A stretch of DNA of 5,600 nucleotides from an uncultured Marinicella sp. (lineage in GTDB: Bacteria; Pseudomonadota; Gammaproteobacteria; Xanthomonadales; Marinicellaceae). Positions 1 to 5,028 of the stretch are shown one piece after another (position 1 is the first letter of the stretch; each line of letters starts with the position of its first letter). The stretch covers positions 1 through 5,600 of the forward strand of contig CALLLZ010000021.1 of assembly GCA_938008005.1 (NCBI GenBank), read 5' to 3'. The notes beneath the pieces are model-generated. The model was not told the DNA's origin, did not search any database, and saw only the letters and a program-made list of their open reading frames with translations. The translations under genes were made by a program, and so were the position numbers.

Positions 1-1
1 A

Positions 2-34
2 GAATTTGAAAGTCGTTTAAGCGATTATATTTAA
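2..34 (+). CDS. Possible C-terminal end of a + strand gene (partial)
   Basis: One forward frame is open from the window edge and ends at a TAA at 32-34. It would encode the C-terminal tail EFESRLSDYI. The charged, amphipathic composition fits a protein terminus, but 10 codons are too few to assign a family or to prove coding. No clear intrinsic terminator follows: there is a T run at 90-95, but no good GC-rich stem before it. If real, this gene converges on the methyltransferase gene. It could equally be chance open frame. Confidence 0.25.
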   Translation, partial: EFESRLSDYI

Positions 35-206
35 AGTGGCAGATACACAGAATTATTTACAGGGTCACAGGGTCCTAGCTATTAGTCAGTTTTTTAACGC
101 AGAGTAATGAAATTTCAATCTTTTTAACTTGATTCACGAATCGAGCAAAGGTCTCTAATATATAGGTCACACAATTCTTAGTTTTCGCCTATATACTAAA
201 TCATCT
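35..206. other. Intergenic stretch without a recognisable gene
   Basis: This AT-rich spacer lies beyond the 3' end of the methyltransferase gene. It holds a tandem 8-bp duplication (ACAGGGTC twice, 59-74), a short imperfect palindrome at 128-145 centred on GATTCACGAATC, and the stem-loop at 155-199 listed separately. I see no coding sequence, tRNA or convincing promoter in it. Confidence 0.6.
155..199 (-). other. Stem-loop at the 3' end of the methyltransferase transcript
   Basis: Read on the - strand, TTAGTATATAGG (199-188) can pair with CCTATATATTAG (166-155) to form a 12-bp stem with two G-U wobbles and a 21-nt loop. On the + strand the same two positions become A-C mismatches, so the fold favours - strand RNA, that is the mRNA tail just after the TGA stop at 207. 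No U-tract follows directly, so it is not a classical intrinsic terminator. It could be an mRNA 3'-end stabiliser or a Rho-linked end. AT-rich chance pairing is also possible. Confidence 0.35.
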
Positions 207-977
207 TCATACCTTTATCGCTTTGATCGAATACACCATTGGGACATGCTGCCCTTTGTGTTCTAGATAAAATCGCCCCGTTTGTTTTTCTTGCATTCCT
301 TCAAAACAATTGTAAGGACTGTAATCAAACTCCTGCATTGATTGAATTTGTAAACCCGCATTTACCAAGGCGGAAATTACATCACTCATGGCATGAGTCC
401 AAACCGCAAATTCGTGCTTTGAACCATCACAGTTTTCTGTATAAGTGTCTTCTAACTCGATGTCAGGTTTCGATTTATGAAAATAACTGTAACCAGCCAT
501 CAAATCAACAATAGGGTGGAATTCTGCCATGTAAAAACAACCCCCTTTTTTCAATTTATTAGCAACGGTTTTTGCCCAAACACTCATATCTGGCATCCAA
601 CAAATAGCACCATAAGATGTGTAAACAACGTCATACATCTGTTTTGATTGCTTGCCAAATGCATTGACATCAGCACAAATAAACTCTGCATCTAACTGCG
701 TTTGTTGTTGTAGCTCCTTGGCTCGTTCAATCGCCTTGTCTGAAATATCAACACCAGTTACTTGTGCACCCAAACGTGCCCAAGACAATGAGTCCATACC
801 AAAGTGACATTGTAAATGCAGCATTGATCTGCCTTTAACATCAGTTAAACCCGCTACCTCAATATCATTTAAAGAAGATTGGCCTGATAAAAAAGCCGGC
901 ACATCGTAAAATTTAGATGTGAAATGTGTCTCAACTCGTTGGTTCCAAGAGTGTTTATTGGTTTTTAAGTGGTCCAT
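207..977 (-). CDS. Class I SAM-dependent methyltransferase
   Basis: This 256-residue soluble, probably cytosolic protein transfers a methyl group from S-adenosylmethionine to an unidentified acceptor. The Rossmann-type methyltransferase core is clear. Motif I is LHLQCHFG at about 53-60 (a Gly-poor variant of the GxGxG loop, seen in a recognisable subgroup of Methyltransf_25/UbiE-like proteins). The acidic end of strand 2 is GVDIS with D77, a motif II-type acid is D103 in CADV, and strand 4 is YDVVYTSYG at 115-123. The C-terminal part (about 150-256) is rich in aromatic residues and probably forms the acceptor pocket, so a small-molecule substrate is more likely than RNA, but this is inference. 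The ATG at 977 is supported by AGAGGAAGG about 12 nt upstream, a slightly long spacing. It lies 76 bp after the unknown small gene and has its own possible promoter. No signal peptide or membrane segment is seen. The fold assignment is secure; the substrate is unknown. Confidence 0.88.
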   Translation of the reverse strand: MDHLKTNKHSWNQRVETHFTSKFYDVPAFLSGQSSLNDIEVAGLTDVKGRSMLHLQCHFGMDSLSWARLGAQVTGVDISDKAIERAKELQQQTQLDAEFICADVNAFGKQSKQMYDVVYTSYGAICWMPDMSVWAKTVANKLKKGGCFYMAEFHPIVDLMAGYSYFHKSKPDIELEDTYTENCDGSKHEFAVWTHAMSDVISALVNAGLQIQSMQEFDYSPYNCFEGMQEKQTGRFYLEHKGQHVPMVYSIKAIKV

Positions 978-1010
978 TGTCGAAGCAAACCTTCCTCTGG
1001 CAAATAGAAA

Positions 1011-1019
1011 ATTTTATCA
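1011..1019 (-). promoter_or_regulatory. Possible extended -10 promoter of the methyltransferase gene
   Basis: On the - strand the sequence TGATAAAAT gives TGn directly before TAAAAT, an extended -10 arrangement of the sigma-70 type. No good -35 lies 16-18 bp upstream. It would start transcription roughly 25-30 nt before the ATG at 977. This is a pattern match in AT-rich DNA and remains tentative. Confidence 0.3.
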
Positions 1020-1053
1020 CATTCAAACCTAACTATTTATCACCCACTCTACT

Positions 1054-1494
1054 TTATGAAGATGTTTTGTTTTTATTGACCTTAACATTGATGTCATTTA
1101 AAGCATCGTTGAGTTTTTTAACCAGCAAATCTTTCTTCTCAGGATCAACATACTTGGATTCGAAAGCATTCTGCGCTTTGACAACAATGTCATCAAACTT
1201 TTCACCTTCATATTCAAGCGGTCCCATTTCATCTTTATCTGCATCATCGAATAAACCAATCCATTTTTCTGAGAGTCGGCCATAACTAAGTATACGATAG
1301 GTATAACGACCAGGTCGTTCACGATGGACAATCAAACCAAACAAAGTAGCAAACAAACAAATCGGCATCAAAGCCAAATCTCGAATTCCATCAACGATGA
1401 GTTTTAGTTGTAAGACAATGGTATCTCGTACCAATTCAGTTCTGGAGTTTACATCTTCTGTTTCGACTTTTGCTTCGACTTCTGTTTCGGCCAT
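1054..1494 (-). CDS. Unrecognised small membrane-associated protein, 146 aa
   Basis: I do not recognise this family. From the second ATG the protein has a strongly acidic N-terminus (about residues 1-20, rich in E, T and V), then a helical stretch. One hydrophobic segment follows at about residues 39-56 (LALMPICLFATLFGLIV). After it comes a basic patch (HRERPGRY), which would put the C-terminal side in the cytosol by the positive-inside rule. The C-terminal 70 residues are a charged, probably helical region (LFDDADKDEMGPLEYEGEKF, then KAQNAFESKYVDPEKKDLL) ending in a Lys/Asn-rich tail. I chose the ATG at 1494 because GGGGA lies 5 nt before it; the upstream ATG at 1506, which adds MGTI, has no Shine-Dalgarno sequence. 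The hydrophobic segment is short and could be monotopic rather than spanning. Its neighbours are msrC (about 100 bp upstream) and the methyltransferase (76 bp downstream), which gives no firm hint of function. Confidence 0.75.
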   Translation of the reverse strand: MAETEVEAKVETEDVNSRTELVRDTIVLQLKLIVDGIRDLALMPICLFATLFGLIVHRERPGRYTYRILSYGRLSEKWIGLFDDADKDEMGPLEYEGEKFDDIVVKAQNAFESKYVDPEKKDLLVKKLNDALNDINVKVNKNKTSS

Positions 1495-1504
1495 AATTGT
1501 CCCC

Positions 1505-1556
1505 ATTCATATTGTGCTATATAATTATTATAATCCTAATGATCACAATTATGAAT
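1505..1556. repeat. Imperfect inverted repeat over the control region of the unknown gene
   Basis: ATTCATATTGTG (1505-1516) matches the reverse complement of 1544-1556, ATTCATAATTGTG, with only a one-base gap. The arms are separated by 27 bp of very AT-rich DNA that contains the best -10 candidate, and the left arm reaches the possible upstream start codon at 1506. The arrangement would suit a regulator binding two half-sites around a promoter, or a cruciform or RNA hairpin. No known regulator is matched. Confidence 0.5.
1527..1555 (-). promoter_or_regulatory. Possible sigma-70 promoter of the unknown small gene
   Basis: On the - strand a perfect TATAAT lies at 1532-1527, preceded at a 17-bp spacing by TTCATA (1555-1550), which matches the -35 consensus at four of six positions. 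It would start transcription about 25-30 nt before the preferred ATG at 1494. The -35 lies inside one arm of the inverted repeat, so a protein bound there would be expected to affect transcription. Confidence 0.42.
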
Positions 1557-1608
1557 AGGCCTTTGGTAACCATTTAATCACGCATACCTGTTGCAGACGA
1601 GCAATTAG

Positions 1609-2070
1609 TTATGGCTTTGATTGAATAGATTTCACGAAGATGTCAGTCACTGCTTCAAAAAACTCTTTTTCAATATCAGAAAAGCGATTTTTTATGGGGC
1701 TATCAACGTCCAAAACACCATTAACTTGCTCTGTATAAAATGGCACCACGATTTCAGATTCAGATGCGGCATCACAGGCCACATGTCCATCAAATGCATG
1801 GACATCATCTACCAATTCAGTCGCTTTATTCTGATAAGCTGTACCACAAACCCCTTGTCCAATTTTTAGTCGGGTACAAGCCGGCTGTCCATGAAATGGA
1901 CCAAGCACCAATTCATCACCTTGTTGGTAATAGAAACCCAGCCAATTAACTTGTTCCAAGTTGTGATACAAGAATGAAGACAAGTTGGCAGCATTGGCTT
2001 GTAGATCAGATTCTGTTGATAGCAAAGCAGCTAATTGCTTCAGCAATAATGCATAGTTTTCTTGAGTCAT
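1609..2070 (-). CDS. msrC: Free methionine-R-sulfoxide reductase (GAF domain)
   Basis: This cytosolic enzyme reduces free L-methionine-R-sulfoxide to methionine, repairing oxidative damage and probably using thioredoxin as reductant. The 153 residues are almost entirely one GAF domain. The family signature is complete: NWLGFYY at 42-48, LGPFHGQPAC at 56-65, GQGVCGTA at 71-78, and DVHAFDGHVACDAASESEIVVP at 89-110. The three redox cysteines are C65, C75 and C99. Their spacing of 10 and 24 residues is the same as Cys84, Cys94 and Cys118 of the E. coli enzyme (YebR/MsrC), which is about a dozen residues longer, mostly at the N-terminus. The conserved acids of the substrate pocket are also present (E105 in SESEIV; D121 and D123 in VLDVDSP). 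The ATG at 2070 has no strong Shine-Dalgarno sequence (ACAACAAT precedes it), so translation may be modest. It follows mscL by 112 bp, with a hairpin between them. Confidence 0.95.
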   Translation of the reverse strand: MTQENYALLLKQLAALLSTESDLQANAANLSSFLYHNLEQVNWLGFYYQQGDELVLGPFHGQPACTRLKIGQGVCGTAYQNKATELVDDVHAFDGHVACDAASESEIVVPFYTEQVNGVLDVDSPIKNRFSDIEKEFFEAVTDIFVKSIQSKP

Positions 2071-2092
2071 ATTGTTGTTTCGATATAAAACG

Positions 2093-2125
2093 AATAAAGC
2101 TCAAACCTAAGGCCTGAGCTTTATT
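2093..2125 (-). terminator. Intrinsic terminator after mscL (probably bidirectional)
   Basis: AATAAAGCTCA (2093-2103) and TGAGCTTTATT (2115-2125) form a perfect 11-bp stem. The loop can pair further (CCT with AGG) across a small internal AA/CC loop. On the - strand it follows the mscL stop by about 60 nt and runs into TTTATTCGTTTTAT, a broken U-tract. The + strand reading has the better tail, TTTATTTTT, but no + strand gene lies upstream to need it. It sits only about 23 nt before the msrC ATG, so an attenuating role on read-through into msrC is conceivable. Confidence 0.7.
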
Positions 2126-2182
2126 TTTCAAGGCTTAACTGAAACCCATTTTTTAAATAGGTTCATACAGTTAATTCAGAAA

Positions 2183-2581
2183 TTATTTTTTCAATAAATC
2201 TCTGATTTCACCAAGTAATACTTCTTCTTTTGAAGGTTCAGCTGGTGCTTCTGGTGCCTCCTCTTCTTTCTTTTTCATGTTGTTCATCGCTTTAACTACC
2301 ATAAATACAGCAAATGCTATGATCAAAAAATCGATGGCTGTTTGCACAAATGCGCCCCATTTGATGGTTACAGCTTCTGCCGATGCCGTGGCAGGTTGTA
2401 ACACATATGCCAATTCAGAGAAATCAACACCTCCTAATAACATGCCTAATGGTGGCATCATGACACCACCAACAAAGGCTGATACGATTTTGCCAAAGGC
2501 CGCTCCGATGATAATACCAACTGCCATATCCATGACATTACCCTTAACAGCAAACTCTTTAAATTCTGACATCATTCCCAT
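2183..2581 (-). CDS. mscL: Large-conductance mechanosensitive channel MscL
   Basis: MscL is a homopentameric inner-membrane channel that opens under membrane tension and releases solutes during hypo-osmotic shock. The 132 residues are close to the 136 of the E. coli protein. An amphipathic N-terminal helix (SEFKEFAVKGN, 5-15) leads into TM1 (about 16-42, with the small-residue gate face DMAVGIIIGAAFGKIVSAF). Next come the MMPPLGMLLGGVDF turn (41-54), a short periplasmic loop (about 55-74) and TM2 (about 76-99). The cytosolic end has a KKKEEE cluster, an Ala/Pro/Glu-rich linker (108-117) and the C-terminal bundle helix SKEEVLLGEIRDLLKK. The ATG at 2581 is chosen because AGAGAGGA lies 8 nt upstream. 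The Met at codon 4 matches the usual family start (MSEFKEF), but is 17 nt from that site, so the protein probably has three extra residues. Its 5' flank carries a repeated ACTTTAATTAA-like motif. Confidence 0.97.
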   Translation of the reverse strand: MGMMSEFKEFAVKGNVMDMAVGIIIGAAFGKIVSAFVGGVMMPPLGMLLGGVDFSELAYVLQPATASAEAVTIKWGAFVQTAIDFLIIAFAVFMVVKAMNNMKKKEEEAPEAPAEPSKEEVLLGEIRDLLKK

Positions 2582-2599
2582 AATTTTAATCCTCTCTAG

Positions 2600-2663
2600 T
2601 TAATTGAAGTATTATTTTAAACATTAATAAAGTGTTTAGGGTACATTAAATGTTAATTAAAGT
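2600..2663. repeat. Three copies of a TTAATTnAAGT-like motif upstream of mscL
   Basis: TTAATTGAAGT (2600-2610), TTAATAAAGT (2624-2633) and TTAATTAAAGT (2653-2663) recur in the same orientation, with starts 24 and 29 bp apart, between the glnA terminator and the mscL Shine-Dalgarno sequence. An 11-bp palindrome, ACATTAAATGT (2643-2653), overlaps the third copy. The set could be a binding array for an osmotic or stationary-phase regulator. The region is very AT-rich, so chance similarity is a serious alternative. Confidence 0.35.
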
Positions 2664-2670
2664 GATATAA

Positions 2671-2696
2671 AAAGGCCGGTATATTGACCGGCCTTT
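2671..2696 (-). terminator. Rho-independent terminator of glnA
   Basis: AAAGGCCGGT (2671-2680) and ACCGGCCTTT (2687-2696) form a perfect 10-bp GC-rich stem with a 6-nt loop. It starts 26 nt after the glnA stop. On the - strand the stem runs straight into TTTTTATAT, a classic U-tract. The A-rich left flank and T-rich right flank make it symmetrical, but the + strand tail (CTTATT) is poorer. This ends glnA as a single-gene unit and separates it from mscL. Confidence 0.93.
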
Positions 2697-2722
2697 CTTA
2701 TTCCATCATTTGCTATCTTTTA

Positions 2723-4126
2723 TTACAAAGAATAATACATATCAAACTCTGCGGGATGAGTTGCCATTCTGATGCGATTAACTTCTTCCATTTTTAACTC
2801 GATAAAACCATCAATGACATCATCAGTGAATACACCGCCTGCTTTCAAAAAATCACGGTCATTGTCTAAAGCTTCTAAGGCTTGGTCTAGTGAATGGCAA
2901 ACAGTCGGAATGTCTTTGGCTTCTTCAGGGGGTAAATCATACAAGTCTTTATCCATTGCAGAACCTGGATCGATCTTATTTTTTATACCATCAAGGCCTG
3001 CCATCATCATCGCCGCAAACATCAAATAAGGGTTACCCATTGGGTCACCAAACCTGACTTCTATACGTCTTGCTTTTGGATTATTAACAAAAGGGATACG
3101 CACAGAAGCCGAACGGTTTCGGGCCGAGTAAGCCAACATCACTGGCGCTTCAAACCCTGGCACCAATCGTTTGTATGAATTGGTGGATGAATTGGCAAAA
3201 GCATTCAAAGCACGTGCATGTTTAAAAATGCCACCAATGTAATGCAAAGCGGTTTCCGACAAGCCACCATAACCATCACCGGTAAATAAGTTGTTACCTT
3301 CCTTGGTCAATGATTGGTGCACATGCATACCACTGCCGTTATCTCCAACAACTGGCTTAGGCATAAAAGTAGCCGTGTAACCATAATCATGTGCGACATT
3401 ATGCACAGCATATTTCATCATCAATACTTCATCCGCTTTTTGGACCAACGTATTGAACTTCGCTCCAATCTCACATTGACCAGCAGTCCCAACTTCATGA
3501 TGATGAACTTCAATCTCCATGCCCATATCTTCCATTACTTTACACATCGCTGAACGCAAATCATTCAATGAATCAACTGGAGGAACTGGGAAATAACCGC
3601 CTTTGACCCGAGGCCGGTGGCCTGAATTTTCTTTGGCATCTGAGCCTGATTCCCACGCACCTTCTCGAGAATAAATTTCATAACGACAATCATTGGCATC
3701 ATTTTTCCAACTCACGCCATCAAATACGAAAAACTCAGGTTCAGGTCCGAAGAATGCAGTATCGGCGACACCAGTTTGTTGAAGGTATGCTTCTGCCCGC
3801 TTGGCAATAGAGCGCGGGTCGCGTTCGTACCCTTGCATGGTGTTAGGTTCCAAAATATCACAACGAATGACTAAAGTTGGGTATTGGCTGAATGGATCGA
3901 TAAATGCTGTTTCAGGTTCTGGCATAAGAACCATGTCTGACTCATTGATGCCCTTCCAACCAGCAATAGAAGAACCATCAAACATTTTACCGTCTTCAAA
4001 TAACTCATCATTAACTTGAGAAACAGGCAATGTTACATGGTGTTCTTTACCACCTGTGTCACAAAAACGCAGATCAACAAAATCAATGTTTTCATCTTTA
4101 ATCAAATTTAATATTTTATCGCTCAT
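2723..4126 (-). CDS. glnA: Glutamine synthetase, type I (adenylylated class)
   Basis: GlnA joins ammonia to glutamate with ATP hydrolysis to give glutamine, the main route of nitrogen assimilation, as a cytosolic dodecamer. The 467 residues match the usual length (469 in E. coli). The N-terminal beta-grasp domain carries the DGSSIAGW loop with D50. The catalytic domain has metal ligands E129 and E131 (GPEPEFF), E211 (HHHE), E219 (QCE), H268 (GSGMHVH) and E356 (RRIEVRF). The flap glutamate is E326 (PGFEAP), with the NRSASVRIP substrate loop at 337-345. Y396 in DLYDLPPEE is the expected adenylylation site, so activity is probably controlled by GlnE and PII. AGG lies 6 nt before the ATG at 4126. 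No sigma-54 promoter with the essential GG/GC elements is seen upstream, so NtrC control is not supported here, and no ntrBC genes follow. Confidence 0.98.
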   Translation of the reverse strand: MSDKILNLIKDENIDFVDLRFCDTGGKEHHVTLPVSQVNDELFEDGKMFDGSSIAGWKGINESDMVLMPEPETAFIDPFSQYPTLVIRCDILEPNTMQGYERDPRSIAKRAEAYLQQTGVADTAFFGPEPEFFVFDGVSWKNDANDCRYEIYSREGAWESGSDAKENSGHRPRVKGGYFPVPPVDSLNDLRSAMCKVMEDMGMEIEVHHHEVGTAGQCEIGAKFNTLVQKADEVLMMKYAVHNVAHDYGYTATFMPKPVVGDNGSGMHVHQSLTKEGNNLFTGDGYGGLSETALHYIGGIFKHARALNAFANSSTNSYKRLVPGFEAPVMLAYSARNRSASVRIPFVNNPKARRIEVRFGDPMGNPYLMFAAMMMAGLDGIKNKIDPGSAMDKDLYDLPPEEAKDIPTVCHSLDQALEALDNDRDFLKAGGVFTDDVIDGFIELKMEEVNRIRMATHPAEFDMYYSL

Positions 4127-4227
4127 CAGAAACCTGTTTGAATTATGGAATATCGGTATTTTAAGGTGGTGGTTAATTTAAAAACATACGCAATTCTGCG
4201 TGGAAAGGGTAGATACAATCATTTAAG
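4127..4227. promoter_or_regulatory. Divergent control region between glnA and modA
   Basis: This 101-bp spacer must carry the start signals of both glnA (leftward) and the mod operon (rightward). For modA, TACAAT at 4214-4219 is the best -10 candidate, but no good -35 lies 16-18 bp upstream. It would start transcription almost at the annotated ATG, which casts doubt on that start codon. For glnA the - strand shows only weak candidates, such as TTAACC followed 16 bp later by GATATT. A perfect dyad lies at 4188-4201. Confidence 0.5.
4188..4201. repeat. Perfect short dyad, possible operator
   Basis: ACGCA (4188-4192) and TGCGT (4197-4201) are a perfect inverted repeat around ATTC. It is the only G/C-bearing perfect dyad I noticed in the glnA-modA spacer, and it lies just upstream of the modA -10 candidate. 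It does not match the NtrC (GCAC...GTGC) or ModE site patterns that I know. The regulator, if any, is unknown. Confidence 0.35.
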
Positions 4228-5028
4228 ATGGACGATTATTTTAACCTTTATACCGTTAAAGTCATCTTGAAAATTATTAACTCATTACAAGTATTCGTTA
4301 TATTGAAAACGGTATTGATGTTGCTGTTATCCCTTAACAGTCATGCTGATCAAATGCGTGTGGCTGTTGCCAGTAATTTTGTCCCTACTTTTCAACAATT
4401 AGCAGTTAAGTTTAAACAACAAAGCGGTCATGATTTAATCATCAGCTCTGGCTCAACCGGCCAGCTATATGCGCAGATTAAGCAAGATGCACCATTTGAT
4501 GTTTATATGGCAGCAGATATGCACAGACCAGAGGTTCTGATTAACGATGGTTTGGCCACAGGATTAACTATTTATGCCAGAGGACAGCTTACGCTGTTAG
4601 CAAACCGAACTGATTGTCAATCGGTGTTTACCCATGCTGATATTCAGTTCATGGCTATTGCCAACCCAGATTTGGCACCATATGGACTGGCTGCCAAACA
4701 ATACCTGCTCAATAATCAACTTTGGACTCAAGTCTCTGAACAAATTGTGATGGGTGAAAATGTTTCGCAAGCCATGCACATGATTGTCAGTAAAAATGCC
4801 ACAGCAGGTTTAGTGGCTCAATCGTTATTGGTTAACCATCCAATCACATCTGATCAATGCCAAAAGATCATTCCATCCGATGAATACGAGCCCATCAACC
4901 AAGCAATGGTGTTTTTGAATCGTTCAAAAAAAATGGCCGTGTACAATAAATTCAAAACGTTTTTAAAATCCAAACAAGCCATTAAGCTATTAAAATTAAA
5001 TGGTTACCTTGTGGATGAAGCGCTGTGA
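4228..5028 (+). CDS. modA: Molybdate ABC transporter, periplasmic binding protein
   Basis: ModA captures molybdate (or tungstate) in the periplasm and delivers it to the ModB/ModC transporter. From the ATG at 4228 the product has 266 residues. A hydrophobic leader ends in SHA, a good signal peptidase I site, with likely cleavage after residue 40 and a mature protein of about 226 residues. Family motifs follow: VAVASNF (45-51) and SSGSTGQLYAQI (73-84), which supply the oxyanion-binding serines, then APFDVYMAAD (88-97), ANPDLAPYGLAA (145-156), MGENVSQA (175-182) and PINQAMVFL (222-230). The mature part has two cysteines (C130, C211) that could pair in the periplasm. The 40-residue leader is long and has a poor n-region; TTG codons at 4267 or 4303 (giving MKTVLMLLLSLNSHA) would yield more typical signal peptides. 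No start has a strong Shine-Dalgarno sequence; GGAAAGGG is 18 nt before the ATG. The stop overlaps modB, showing translational coupling. Confidence 0.93.
   Translation: MDDYFNLYTVKVILKIINSLQVFVILKTVLMLLLSLNSHADQMRVAVASNFVPTFQQLAVKFKQQSGHDLIISSGSTGQLYAQIKQDAPFDVYMAADMHRPEVLINDGLATGLTIYARGQLTLLANRTDCQSVFTHADIQFMAIANPDLAPYGLAAKQYLLNNQLWTQVSEQIVMGENVSQAMHMIVSKNATAGLVAQSLLVNHPITSDQCQKIIPSDEYEPINQAMVFLNRSKKMAVYNKFKTFLKSKQAIKLLKLNGYLVDEAL

Noticed and set aside
59..74. Tandem ACAGGGTC duplication as the start of a repeat array
   Set aside because: Only two 8-bp copies exist, with no further units or spacers, so it is not a CRISPR or satellite-type array.
239..514. Open frame on the + strand opposite the methyltransferase
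   Set aside because: Its product has no recognisable domain and lies entirely antisense to a gene with clear methyltransferase motifs.
1098..1331. Second - strand frame inside the unknown small gene
   Set aside because: It is an out-of-frame shadow with no ribosome site, and there is no sign of programmed frameshifting; the 146-aa frame is complete.
1538..1551. CRP-like half-site AATTGTGATC upstream of the unknown gene
   Set aside because: The TGTGA half is present, but no TCACA half follows at the required 6-bp spacing.
3314..3553. Open frame on the + strand within glnA
   Set aside because: Its His- and Met-rich product is explained by the antisense reading of the conserved glnA metal-binding region.
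4188..4204. Sigma-54-like element for glnA on the - strand (CCACGCAGAATTGC)
   Set aside because: It has a TTGC-like -12 part, but the essential GG of the -24 element is missing and the spacing is one base off.
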